Assembly: GCF_900156825.1 (NCBI RefSeq)
Contig: NZ_FTOV01000012.1
Location: 1-64,000, forward strand
Reading direction: 5' to 3'
DNA from: Chryseobacterium gambrini
GTDB lineage: Bacteria; Bacteroidota; Bacteroidia; Flavobacteriales; Weeksellaceae
DNA: 64,000 bases
In this document: piece after piece, positions 35,702 to 44,162 of the stretch
How positions within the stretch are numbered: the first letter of the stretch is position 1
Layout: each line of letters starts with the position of its first letter
The notes under the pieces: generated by a model
What the model saw: the letters and a program-made list of their open reading frames with translations, nothing else
The model's database searches: none
Told to the model about the DNA's origin: nothing
Made by a program: the position numbers and the translations under genes

Positions 35702-35986
35702 TTAGAAACTTTGTCGGTTAAAGAGGTTTTTATTTCTGGTGGTATCCTGCTCAATCCTCCAATGCTGCTTATCTCTTGGTGGATCGTCATCATCATCTCC
35801 TGTATCCAGATTTTCAGAATCACTTTCTCCGGATTCTTTATTTCCAATTTTTTCAGATTCATTATAGTTTTGAACTTCGATTTTCAGATTTTTTTGTTCT
35901 GTTATGTTAAAATCATTATCAGATCTTTCGCAAGACTGCATAAGCAATACAGTTATTAAACTTAAAATTGAGATACACTTTTTCAT
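35702..35986 (-). CDS. small lipoprotein, function unknown
   Basis: The 94-residue product has a lipobox ending in VLLMQSC (Cys near 19), then a polar, acidic stretch with DTGDDDDDPPRDKQHW. Similar short lipoproteins ending in an acidic, proline-rich segment plus HW occur next to DUF6520 and MauE-like genes, as I recall. An overlapping frame at 35644-35862 reads as an artefact. The gene seems to be the first of the minus-strand unit down to 33704. Confidence 0.6.
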   Translation of the reverse strand: MKKCISILSLITVLLMQSCERSDNDFNITEQKNLKIEVQNYNESEKIGNKESGESDSENLDTGDDDDDPPRDKQHWRIEQDTTRNKNLFNRQSF

Positions 35987-36204
35987 TTTTTAAATGGCTT
36001 TAAAAGTTATCCCGGCCGGTTTGAAATATGATTAGAATTCTGATGTCGAAATTAGGAGTGTTGGGGTATTCAGAAAAGCTTTATGCGGGTCTATGGATTC
36101 ATTAGAAGGGAATAATTGATACATTATTCCCACAAAATAGAATCTTATAACGCTGTAAATCAGCTCATAGGTCATAAAAACTTTTGAATAGATCAAACAA
36201 CTGT

Positions 36205-36232
36205 TTGAATTATGATTTTTTAATTAAATTTG
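36205..36232 (+). promoter_or_regulatory. promoter of the TPR-AraC regulator gene
   Basis: TTG at 36205-36207 and TAAATTTG at 36225-36232 are separated by 17 bp, a good fit to the Bacteroidota consensus. The ATG follows 16 bp later. Confidence 0.65.
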
Positions 36233-36248
36233 TGAATACGCTATCTAT

Positions 36249-37961
36249 ATGTATTATCATAATCGATTATTATTGTTAATATTTACTTTCTTTTTGTCAT
36301 TAATCCAAGGTCAGAATCTAAATGAACAGTCTTACAAGAATATTTCAGGCTTATTTAATTCGTATTCCGAGAATGATGAAAGAGCCTTGGTGTTTGTAAA
36401 TCTGTACATCAGCAAAGCAAAAAAAGATCATAATTATAAAAAGCTCATAAGAGGATACGAGGAAGCGATCTACTACAGCAGAGATGTGAACCGCAAATTA
36501 TTATATGCAGACAGTACGATAATCACAGCCATACAAAACAAAAATGATGATGATATTTCCAGGGCTTATCTTGGAAAGGGGATCATATACTATTATAACA
36601 GAAGACAATATAAACCTGCTTTAGAGCAGTATTTAATAGCCTTCAAGTTTTCCAAGAATTCGAAAGATGATTACCTCAAGAATAAGATCACGTATCATTT
36701 GGGGATGGTTAAAAGCTATTTGGGTTATTATAAGGAGGCGGCAGTACATTTTGAAGAAGCAGCAGATTATTTTGAAAAAAAATCCAAAGAGAATGTTCAT
36801 CCTAACATCAGGCTGAATAACGAATCAGGATACTTTAACAGTATTTACCGGTTAAGTACCTGTTACAGGAACTTACGGTTGTATCAGAAGGAAGATTCAT
36901 TGATTAATATAGGATTAAGAAGACTTCACAATACCGCTCAGCTGTCCACGGAGTATGGATATTTTCAAAAAGGAAAAGGGGTACAGTTGTTAAGATTGGG
37001 AAATACCGATGATGCATTACAATATTTTAAACAGTCAAAGGATATTTTGAGTCACCATCAGGATGATGCTTCATTAATGACGGTTTATTTTTATATGGGA
37101 AAAGCGTATTGGTCAGATAGAAAAAGAGCAGAATCTTTACAGTATCTTAATAAAGTTGATTCTTTGGTCAATAAATTTTGGTTTGTCACTCCGGAGATCA
37201 GATCCGGTTATGAATATCTCATTAAAGATGCCAAACAAAACAAAAATTATGAAAGGCAATTATATTATACCAATCAGCTGTTAAAGGCTGATTCAATTAT
37301 CAATGCTGATTTTGCCATGCTTTCTTCAAAAATTCACAGGGAATACGATACCAATACTTTATTAGAAGAGAAGAATAAATTGCAAAGGGTTCATAAAAAT
37401 GGGTTTATTATTTTATATTATTCTATGGGTTTTGGATTGATGATATTATGCTTTTCAATCTGGAAGTTCCGCAAGAGAGAAAAAGCACTGACGATCAAGT
37501 ATCAGGAATTGTTAGAAAAATTTAATACTTCTCAACCTACAGATCATTTTTTAGAATCGAAACCTGTTTCTTCCGAAGAAAAAAATATATACAGCGCAGA
37601 AATTATTGAAGAAGTAAAAGCAAATCTCAAGATTTTTGAAGAGAGAAAAAACTTTTTGAAGCAAAATTTAACGCTTCCGATTGTGGCTAAAATGATTGGA
37701 AGCAACCGTACCCATCTATCATACGTACTCAATGTTCATCTTGATGTAACATTTACCACGTATTTAAAAATTTTAAGAATCAGGTATATCACCAATTTAC
37801 TATTAGAAGACAGTAAATATCTTAAATTTAAAATTGACAGCCTTGCGGAAAAATGCGGAATGGCAAACCGGCAAATCTTTTCAGCACATTTCTTGGAAAT
37901 CAACGGAATTAGACCTACCGATTTTATCCGGAAAAGACTGGATGAAATTCAGAAGAATTGA
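36249..37961 (+). CDS. TPR-containing AraC-family transcriptional regulator
   Basis: The 570-residue protein has a signal-like N-terminus, TPR-type helical repeats to about residue 370, one membrane helix (about 380-402) and a cytoplasmic AraC-type DNA-binding domain at the end with RTHLSYVLN and LAEKCGMANRQIFSAHFLE. It is a one-piece membrane sensor that reads periplasmic signals with its TPRs. Such regulators stand next to the exported small-protein operons they probably control; here that is the divergent set ending at 35986. Confidence 0.88.
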   Translation: MYYHNRLLLLIFTFFLSLIQGQNLNEQSYKNISGLFNSYSENDERALVFVNLYISKAKKDHNYKKLIRGYEEAIYYSRDVNRKLLYADSTIITAIQNKNDDDISRAYLGKGIIYYYNRRQYKPALEQYLIAFKFSKNSKDDYLKNKITYHLGMVKSYLGYYKEAAVHFEEAADYFEKKSKENVHPNIRLNNESGYFNSIYRLSTCYRNLRLYQKEDSLINIGLRRLHNTAQLSTEYGYFQKGKGVQLLRLGNTDDALQYFKQSKDILSHHQDDASLMTVYFYMGKAYWSDRKRAESLQYLNKVDSLVNKFWFVTPEIRSGYEYLIKDAKQNKNYERQLYYTNQLLKADSIINADFAMLSSKIHREYDTNTLLEEKNKLQRVHKNGFIILYYSMGFGLMILCFSIWKFRKREKALTIKYQELLEKFNTSQPTDHFLESKPVSSEEKNIYSAEIIEEVKANLKIFEERKNFLKQNLTLPIVAKMIGSNRTHLSYVLNVHLDVTFTTYLKILRIRYITNLLLEDSKYLKFKIDSLAEKCGMANRQIFSAHFLEINGIRPTDFIRKRLDEIQKN

Positions 37962-38001
37962 TTTTTTTATTTTTTAGCCCGATTTTTACGTGACCAAAAA
38001 A

Positions 38002-38856
38002 ATGATACGTATGAACGGACAAAATTTCCGAAAAAAAAATGACCAGCTTTGGAAAAATCTTACAACAACTGTAGATCAGATCAACAGGAGCGAAAATGAC
38101 ATTGTCATTCGTTCTGAAGAGATTCTGATGGAAACAGACATTGCCATTAGACAATTGAAGGATCACCTTCGGCAATATCAATTTTCAGATTGGAGTGATG
38201 AAATCTACTTTTTTAAAAATACCAAACCGCAATTCATAGCAGTTTATATTTACTACTCCAAAGTTTTAGCTATAGAAGCCTCAAAACCTTATGCAGATCC
38301 TCAAGCCTTACAATCCTACTACGAAAATGAGAGAAGCAATCTTTTGTATTTTTATAATGAGCAGAGAGAATTTATTAGTTACTACCGCCGAAAATCTACC
38401 TATCTGGATAAGAAATATTTCGTCAGGTTCAAATTCGACTTTAAGTTGAAGTTAAGCCCCGAACTGTACAGCTATGATGAAGAATTTTCGACATCCCATG
38501 ATCATATGGTATCTCAGATTTTAGCGAATGATCTTTTGGATCACTATTTATCTAATAAAATAAATTCGAAAGAAGTCAGAGAAAATTCAATCGCACATAT
38601 CAGAAATCTGGAATGGACAGCTCCTAAAGTTGCATTGATTGAGTTGTTGTATGCGCTTCACCAAACAAAATGTTTCAACGGTGGTCACTCAGATCTGGCT
38701 GAAATTTTCAGGTGGGCAGAAAACTCACTTCATATTAATTTAGGCAATTATCATAAAACTTTAGGTGAAATACGCTTACGTAAAACGGAAAGAACTAAAT
38801 TTTTGTCATTGCTTCAAAAGAATTTAGATCAATATCTGGATAATTTAGATGTGTGA
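38002..38856 (+). CDS. rteC: RteC-domain protein
   Basis: From the ATG at 38002 the protein is 284 residues; a GTG at 37990 and an ATG at 38011 are alternatives. It matches the RteC family, with a helical N-terminal half (YIYYSKVLAIEASKP, FYNEQREFISYYRR) and a C-terminal DNA-binding-like half (IELLYALHQTKCFNGG). In CTnDOT, RteC activates the excision operon. It is followed by an excisionase-like HTH gene, so the same role fits here. The two-component pair RteA/RteB is absent from this window. Confidence 0.85.
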   Translation: MIRMNGQNFRKKNDQLWKNLTTTVDQINRSENDIVIRSEEILMETDIAIRQLKDHLRQYQFSDWSDEIYFFKNTKPQFIAVYIYYSKVLAIEASKPYADPQALQSYYENERSNLLYFYNEQREFISYYRRKSTYLDKKYFVRFKFDFKLKLSPELYSYDEEFSTSHDHMVSQILANDLLDHYLSNKINSKEVRENSIAHIRNLEWTAPKVALIELLYALHQTKCFNGGHSDLAEIFRWAENSLHINLGNYHKTLGEIRLRKTERTKFLSLLQKNLDQYLDNLDV

Positions 38857-38930
38857 TTTGGATGAAGATAGATAAAACAAATTGTAATCTTTAATTTAAA
38901 ACCTTTTATTCATAGGTTTCACAAGGGAAT

Positions 38931-38960
38931 CTTTCGGTAGTACCGACAAACTACCGAAAG
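38931..38960 (+). promoter_or_regulatory. perfect 11-bp inverted repeat before the excisionase-like gene
   Basis: CTTTCGGTAGT and ACTACCGAAAG enclose an 8-nt loop. It has no T tract and lies 50 bp upstream of the HTH gene, directly after RteC. It may be the RteC target or an attenuating hairpin. Confidence 0.55.
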
Positions 38961-39009
38961 ATATTTTGCGTGATTTCGAAAATTTGTCAGACAAAACAAA
39001 TTTGAAATC

Positions 39010-39273
39010 ATGGCAATATCCATTATCACCAAAGAAGATCTTCAGCAGTTTAAAGTTGAATTGCTGGAAGGGATTAAAGAATTACTACACGATAATACAA
39101 CAGAACAAAAATTATGGCTTCGGACCTCCGAGGTCAAAAAGCTGTTGAACATCTCTTCAGGAACATTACAAAATCTGAGAATCAACGGAACGTTATCATA
39201 CAGTAAGGTAGGAGGGACTCTGTACTACAATTACAAAGACATTGAGAAACTACTGACAGACTTCAAACATTAA
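39010..39273 (+). CDS. excisionase-like helix-turn-helix protein
   Basis: The 87-residue protein ends with an HTH_17-type winged fold: WLRTSEVKKLLNISSGTLQNL followed by INGTLSYSKVGGTLYY. This is the usual small recombination-directionality factor of CTnDOT-type elements. It lies downstream of RteC and an inverted repeat, and upstream of replication genes. It is the best candidate partner of the integrase at 340. Confidence 0.85.
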   Translation: MAISIITKEDLQQFKVELLEGIKELLHDNTTEQKLWLRTSEVKKLLNISSGTLQNLRINGTLSYSKVGGTLYYNYKDIEKLLTDFKH

Positions 39274-39283
39274 ATCGGTAGTT

Positions 39284-39841
39284 ATGAAGCAGTCTAATAA
39301 AATTATTGATTTTTTTGGAAATGTCATTAGGGATCATCGGATGGTTCCCTCGCACATCAGTTTATATGTTTCGCTTTTCCAGTTGTGGAGTAGGCATCAA
39401 TACCAAAATCCATTTCGTGTGAGTCGGAAAGAGGTGATGAAGCTCGGTAAAATAAAATCTTTTGCGACTTACCACAAATGTATAAAAGAACTGCATAGCG
39501 CAGGGTTTATCATTTATTCCCCTAGTTATCACCCTTATGAAGGAAGCTTAATCGAAATTATTGATTTTGAAAGTGAAGATTTTGAAAAAAGTAAAATAGT
39601 ACATGACCAAAAAATAGTACCCGACAAAAAGATTTCCTTTTCTGTACCGATGCTGTATGAGGTTGAACTATATTTTAACGAGTGTGATTTTCAATCTGAA
39701 GAAGCGAATCAATTTTATTCATTATACGAATCTAAGGATTGGAAGTTGTGCAATGATCAACCCATGAAGTGTTGGAAATCTGCAGCAAGAAATTGGATTT
39801 CAAAGCTGAAAAATTCAAATCAAAACCAAAACCAAAACTAA
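39284..39841 (+). CDS. element-borne winged-helix protein
   Basis: The 185-residue protein has a helical N-terminal domain with HISLYVSLFQLW and VSRKEVMKLGKIKSFATYHKC, resembling the replication-module winged-helix proteins common in Bacteroidota mobile elements. The C-terminus is charged and ends in Asn/Gln. Its stop overlaps the start of DUF3853 (TAATG). The exact role is unknown; a regulator or accessory replication protein is likely. Confidence 0.6.
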   Translation: MKQSNKIIDFFGNVIRDHRMVPSHISLYVSLFQLWSRHQYQNPFRVSRKEVMKLGKIKSFATYHKCIKELHSAGFIIYSPSYHPYEGSLIEIIDFESEDFEKSKIVHDQKIVPDKKISFSVPMLYEVELYFNECDFQSEEANQFYSLYESKDWKLCNDQPMKCWKSAARNWISKLKNSNQNQNQN

Positions 39842-40092
39842 TGAAAGAAATTGATCCTAAAACTCCGATCTGGCAACTGACTGTTGGAGAATTCTTAGAA
39901 ATTTCGAGCGGTGTCAACTCTGAAAAGAAATATGAATATGGTCTGAAAGGTTTAGCGAAAATATTGGGATGTTCTGTTTCAAAAGCTTCAGAAGTAAAAT
40001 CATCGGGGTTATTGGATGAAGCCATCATCCAAAACGGAAACATTATCATCATAGACAAAGAAAAAGCATTATCGCTTTTCGGAAAAAAATAA
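39841..40092 (+). CDS. DUF3853-family small DNA-binding protein
   Basis: The start at 39841, coupled to the previous stop, gives 83 residues. The sequence TPIWQLTVGEFLEI and GLKGLAKILGCSVSKASEVK matches DUF3853, which has a merR/excisionase-like helix-turn-helix. These genes occur regularly next to excisionase and Rep genes in Bacteroidota elements. A second recombination or copy-control factor is plausible. Confidence 0.85.
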   Translation: MKEIDPKTPIWQLTVGEFLEISSGVNSEKKYEYGLKGLAKILGCSVSKASEVKSSGLLDEAIIQNGNIIIIDKEKALSLFGKK

Positions 40093-40094
40093 AG

Positions 40095-40757
40095 ATGACT
40101 TATCTTGAATTGATACACCGATTTTGGGATTTTAATAAAATAAATCAAATAGGTTCTACGGGAATTTCGATGTATCTGTATTTGCTTAAAATTGGATATG
40201 ACAATAACGGGTATGAGTTCCAGATTTCTGATGTTGCAGTGAGTAAAGAGTTGGGATTAACCCGAAAGACCGTAAAATCTGTAAAAGAGAAACTCCAGAA
40301 CTTTGGATTAATTGAATTTCAAACCAAGAACGGACTTCCATGTTACTACAGATTGCTTTTAGATTATCCCTTGAAAATTGCTAAACCCGAAAAAATAAAG
40401 AAAGCTAAAATTGTAAAAAGTTCAGATTTTCTTACAGCAGGAAGTGTAGAAATTCCATCACAACAACAGCCATCACCACCTGTAATCAATCAAAAGAACA
40501 TTCCAAGTTTTGATGAATTTATTGAATATGCCCAAACATTAGAAACTTATGAATCTGAATTAGATTCCGTCATAGAAAAAAAGTACGAAGTCTGGGTACG
40601 TAATGATTGGCAAAATAGTTCAAACCGACGTATTACCAACTGGAAATCTTCCCTAAAAAGTATATTGCCGTTCATAAAAAATGAGGATACAAACCTTCAG
40701 CTTTCCGTATCAAGCATTCCAAATATAAAGCGTCCTAAAAATCCAGACCGAAAGTAA
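40095..40757 (+). CDS. helix-turn-helix protein of the replication module
   Basis: The 220-residue protein has a winged HTH near the N-terminus (about 30-90) with VAVSKELGLTRKTVKSVKEK and a KNGLPCYYRLL wing. The rest is polar. It starts 2 bp after DUF3853 and precedes the Rep gene by 32 bp. It could regulate replication. The family name is not known to me. Confidence 0.65.
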   Translation: MTYLELIHRFWDFNKINQIGSTGISMYLYLLKIGYDNNGYEFQISDVAVSKELGLTRKTVKSVKEKLQNFGLIEFQTKNGLPCYYRLLLDYPLKIAKPEKIKKAKIVKSSDFLTAGSVEIPSQQQPSPPVINQKNIPSFDEFIEYAQTLETYESELDSVIEKKYEVWVRNDWQNSSNRRITNWKSSLKSILPFIKNEDTNLQLSVSSIPNIKRPKNPDRK

Positions 40758-40789
40758 TACTAAAATAAAAAATTCAACACATAAAAAAG

Positions 40790-41923
40790 ATGTACAGCAT
40801 GGGGGATCCGCATGTAAGACTTATCCGAAAGGAATTTGACAATAAAAGCGAAAGAGTTCCCGAAAAAATCAGAATAGGGAACCATTTCGTGGACGATTTC
40901 ATTTTTGAAGATCATGAAGCTGCCGATATTCCTATCAATGCACTTCGGGTGATTTTCAATATTATTTCCATCATCAGCAATGAACAATTCCGTCCGGAAG
41001 ACAGACCAAAACAGCTTTCACTTTTTGATGAAGAATTTGAAACCGAAAACAATATTTTCGCTTCTATAAAAATCAGAAATAGCAAAATTTCTCCTAGCGG
41101 TTCCACAAAACAAGTGATAGATGCTTATGAATTTCTCGCAAAATTCAAAATGAGCTGGTATAAATCGTTTAATTCTAAAGGAAGAGAAATCAAAACTTTC
41201 GGTGGACTCATTTCAACACCGAGTTACGATAAAAGAGGGTACACCACTTTTCTAATCAGCAGTTATTGGCTGAAAAAATTGATGGTCATTCCGGAATATA
41301 ATTATGTGCTGTACAATCTGGTCTATAATGTAAGAAACAACAAACATATAATATTTGCTATCTGGCTTTCGAAAATCCCTGAAAATGGAACGGTATTAAA
41401 ACTGTCAACACTGAACAAAAAATTTGGATTGAATTATCAAACTGCCAAGGATTTTTGTTTCAAGTTTCTAAAACCTGCAAGAAGCAGTCTTAATACATTC
41501 AATACGGTCTCTTTCGATTATAAGTACAAAAGAGATTCAATTTTTGTAATACCGCGTTTGACAAAAAAGAAGGAAGATGATCATATATCTGAAAACAGTA
41601 ACGAAGAACGGAAATTAAGAAAAGCATATCCTAATGAAAAGCAAGAAATCAGCCGAAGATTGATCTACTTTAGAAAAAGATATGGTCTGCTGACAAGTGA
41701 AATGATTCAGTTTTCGCATCAATACAGATATATTCCGCAAACCAGAGTATTGATAGAGAAAGCTTTTGAAGAATTTATTAGAACAGCACGATTGCAAGGA
41801 ATTAAATCGACAGAATTTCAAGGAACCGAATTTTTAAATAAAATTCAGGAACACATCATACAGATTTACAGGAATACAAAAATGGGAGAGTTGCTGCCAA
41901 ATGGCTACCCAATAATTATTTGA
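40790..41923 (+). CDS. replication initiation protein (Rep_3-like)
   Basis: The 377-residue protein resembles iteron-binding initiators of plasmid type, with two winged-helix-like parts (about 100-160 and 185-250), including LSTLNKKFGLNYQTAKDFC. The call is strengthened by what follows: seven 17-18-bp iterons begin 1 bp after the stop codon. The element may therefore replicate on its own after excision. No partner ParA/ParB pair is visible in the window. Confidence 0.75.
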   Translation: MYSMGDPHVRLIRKEFDNKSERVPEKIRIGNHFVDDFIFEDHEAADIPINALRVIFNIISIISNEQFRPEDRPKQLSLFDEEFETENNIFASIKIRNSKISPSGSTKQVIDAYEFLAKFKMSWYKSFNSKGREIKTFGGLISTPSYDKRGYTTFLISSYWLKKLMVIPEYNYVLYNLVYNVRNNKHIIFAIWLSKIPENGTVLKLSTLNKKFGLNYQTAKDFCFKFLKPARSSLNTFNTVSFDYKYKRDSIFVIPRLTKKKEDDHISENSNEERKLRKAYPNEKQEISRRLIYFRKRYGLLTSEMIQFSHQYRYIPQTRVLIEKAFEEFIRTARLQGIKSTEFQGTEFLNKIQEHIIQIYRNTKMGELLPNGYPIII

Positions 41924-41924
41924 G

Positions 41925-42207
41925 TTCGGAATTCCACTCACCCAAAATTCGGAATTGCACTCACTGAAGTTAAGAAAATGTTAAAATATTGAAATTTTTG
42001 ATTGAGAATTCGGAATTGCACTCACTCCAAAATTCAAAACCCGTTAAAAATAGGGATAACTGTAAGAAAATGTGAAAAAAAACGAAAAATCAATGAAAGT
42101 AGAAAATACAATTCGGATTTACACTCACCACAAATGAGTTGTTTTTTCGGAATTGCACTCACTCCACTTTCGGAATTGCACTCACTGAAATTCGGAATTG
42201 CACTCAC
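41925..42207 (+). repeat. seven iterons (TTCGGAATTGCACTCAC), probable replication origin
   Basis: Copies start at 41925, 41948, 42009, 42112, 42146, 42169 and 42191. Five are exact over 17 bp; the first has one change and the fourth has two. Neighbouring copies lie 22-23 bp apart (41925/41948 and 42146/42169/42191), about two helical turns, and the gaps are AT-rich. This is the typical form of an iteron origin next to its Rep gene. The 98-codon frame across the repeats is not a gene. Confidence 0.88.
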
Positions 42208-42340
42208 CGAAAATGGGGTTCAAATGCTTTACCATAAGGCGATTCGGTGCATCATTAAAAGTATTATAAAAGTAATTAAAAAGTCTTTTTTTATTTAAAA
42301 GGAAAATGTGGATAAAAAATTTGCTTTAAAAAAGAAAAAA

Positions 42341-43183
42341 ATGAATTGCGAAGAAGCAAAAGAAAAAGTAAATATTAGAACAGTTTTGGAATCGTTCAAT
42401 CTCTTTCCCGTGAAAGAAAACCGAAAAACGGCATTTTATTTTGCGCTCGACAGAGAGGAAAAAATCCCGAGTTTGTCTGTTGATTTTGTGAAAAATAAAG
42501 CTTTTGATTTCGGAACCGGGAAAAGTTATGATGTTATTTCAATTGTTCAGCAAATGAATCAATGTTCAGTTTCTGATGCTTTGAAGTACCTTGATAAATT
42601 TGACTTCTCAGTTCAAAATAATACTCAGATTGAAGAATCTGTCCAAATCAAAAATTATCAAATCATAAAAGTAAATGAAATTCAGCACCCAGCTTTAATC
42701 CAATATTTAAAATCCCGAAAAGTTTGTGAACAAAAAGATTTGGTAAAAGAAATTGAGTATATGTTGAATGGTAAGAAATATTTCGGAATTGGCTTTTTTA
42801 ATAATTCCGGAGGCGTTGAAATCCGAAATAAATATTCAAAGATATGTTTGGGCAAAAAAGATGTGACTTTGATAAAAAATGATTTGAAGACTTCCAATGA
42901 AATTGTAGTTTTTGAAGGTTTTTTTGATTATCTGACTTTTAAAAATTTGGAAAGTGCAGAAAGTTCAATTTCAGATTGTTTGATTCTCAATTCTACGGCA
43001 ATGCTTTTCAAAGTCGATAAAGAACTTAGAGCATATTATAAAACCTCACTTTTCCTAGATAATGATGATAATGGAATTACAATCAAACAGGTTATCCGGA
43101 AAAACTATAAAAATGTTGAAGATTGTTCTTTGTTGTACAAAGATTTTAAGGATTTAAACGAGTGGTTTTGTGCAACAAAGTAA
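42341..43183 (+). CDS. toprim-domain primase-like protein
   Basis: From the ATG at 42341 the product is 280 residues; a GTG at 42308 would add 11 lysine-rich residues. The start MNCEEAKEKVNIRTVLESF and the segment SLSVDFVKNKAFDFGTG resemble the N-terminal DNA-binding part of small element primases. A toprim core follows with VVFEGFFDYLTF (Glu and the region before it) and LFLDNDDNG. It lies just after the iterons and would prime element replication or transfer. Confidence 0.85.
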   Translation: MNCEEAKEKVNIRTVLESFNLFPVKENRKTAFYFALDREEKIPSLSVDFVKNKAFDFGTGKSYDVISIVQQMNQCSVSDALKYLDKFDFSVQNNTQIEESVQIKNYQIIKVNEIQHPALIQYLKSRKVCEQKDLVKEIEYMLNGKKYFGIGFFNNSGGVEIRNKYSKICLGKKDVTLIKNDLKTSNEIVVFEGFFDYLTFKNLESAESSISDCLILNSTAMLFKVDKELRAYYKTSLFLDNDDNGITIKQVIRKNYKNVEDCSLLYKDFKDLNEWFCATK

Positions 43184-43753
43184 AATGTAAAAATTCTGAA
43201 AATGATTTTAAAGAGAAATTTAATTTTAAAAATCATAAACTGGTTAAACCTTAAAAAAAACAGATTACCTAATGTTTAATTTTACATTTTTCCTACTATC
43301 AAAACCCTCTATTTAATCACTTCTAACTGATTTTTGGCTTTTTACTATTGCAAATGTAGGACAGCATCATTCACCTAAAAAAATATTTTTGGGTTTCTAT
43401 AAAAATTCTTTCCACGAGTTCCAATAATTTTTTCAGACACTCCTGAATCCTTCGGACAAAAATATTTCGAGCCACAATCCTCCAAAGCTTTGGAGGATTG
43501 TGGTTTTATATGCCTGATACTTTCCTATGATCATCGGCAAAGAAAAAGACGGAACCTCAGTTATACGAATCAATTAAATCGCAGACGGTCTTTGACATCA
43601 ACGGAAAAAACAACAAAATAAAACAACAAATAATTCTGCTTTTCCAATTGGATATAAGCAGAAAAAAAAACGAGTGTCCTCGAAACCAAATCAATCAAAT
43701 CGAAAATTTTAACAAACTCGAAAATCAATTATTAACAATCAAAAATTAACATT
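43184..43753. other. 570-bp non-coding stretch between primase and ssb
   Basis: I see no gene here. The stretch holds a 32-bp perfect palindrome (43472-43503), listed separately, and AT-rich DNA with homopurine runs before ssb. Its position in the replication module would suit a single-strand origin or promoter, but nothing decides this. Confidence 0.45.
43472..43503. terminator. 32-bp perfect palindrome, possible bidirectional terminator
   Basis: CCACAATCCTCCAAAG is followed directly by its complement, with no separate loop, and then by TTTTAT on the plus strand. It could end the primase transcript 290 bp downstream of its stop, or act as a folded single-strand site. Confidence 0.5.
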
Positions 43754-44149
43754 ATGAACATCGTAGGCAGAATTACAAAAAACGCAGAAATCAACACTTT
43801 AAAAAATGACAAACAGGTCGTGAATTTTTCACTAGCCATTAATGACAGATTTAAAACCAAACAAGGCGAACTAAGAGAACAGACCACTTATTATAACTGC
43901 TCCTATTGGCTAAGTGCCAACGTAGCTAAGATTTTAACGAAGAGAACATTAGTAGAGCTTACAGGCAGAGCAAGTGCGAGTGCGTGGATTGGAAAAGATG
44001 GAGAAATAAAATCGGGGTTGAATTTCCATACTTCTAACATCAAAGTACACGGAGGCGGAAAAAAGTCTGACACAGAAGAACAACCAGCTTCACAGCCACA
44101 GAAATCCAATGCTTTTGCGGAAGATACGGACGATGATTTACCATTCTAA
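43754..44149 (+). CDS. ssb: single-stranded DNA-binding protein
   Basis: The 131-residue protein has the OB-fold of bacterial SSB (about 1-102: NIVGRITKNAEI, VVNFSLAINDRF, YNCSYWL) and ends in the acidic tip DDDLPF that recruits partners. It is the element's own SSB, normal in length. It opens a run of small genes leading to the PRTRC cassette. Confidence 0.95.
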   Translation: MNIVGRITKNAEINTLKNDKQVVNFSLAINDRFKTKQGELREQTTYYNCSYWLSANVAKILTKRTLVELTGRASASAWIGKDGEIKSGLNFHTSNIKVHGGGKKSDTEEQPASQPQKSNAFAEDTDDDLPF

Positions 44150-44162
44150 AAGCATTCAAAAT

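Noticed and set aside
35644..35862. 72-codon minus-strand frame overlapping the small lipoprotein
   Set aside because: No signal peptide, odd composition, and it shares DNA with a better-supported lipoprotein gene.
42002..42298. 98-codon frame across the iterons
   Set aside because: Its sequence is the translation of the repeated DNA; the region is better explained as an origin.
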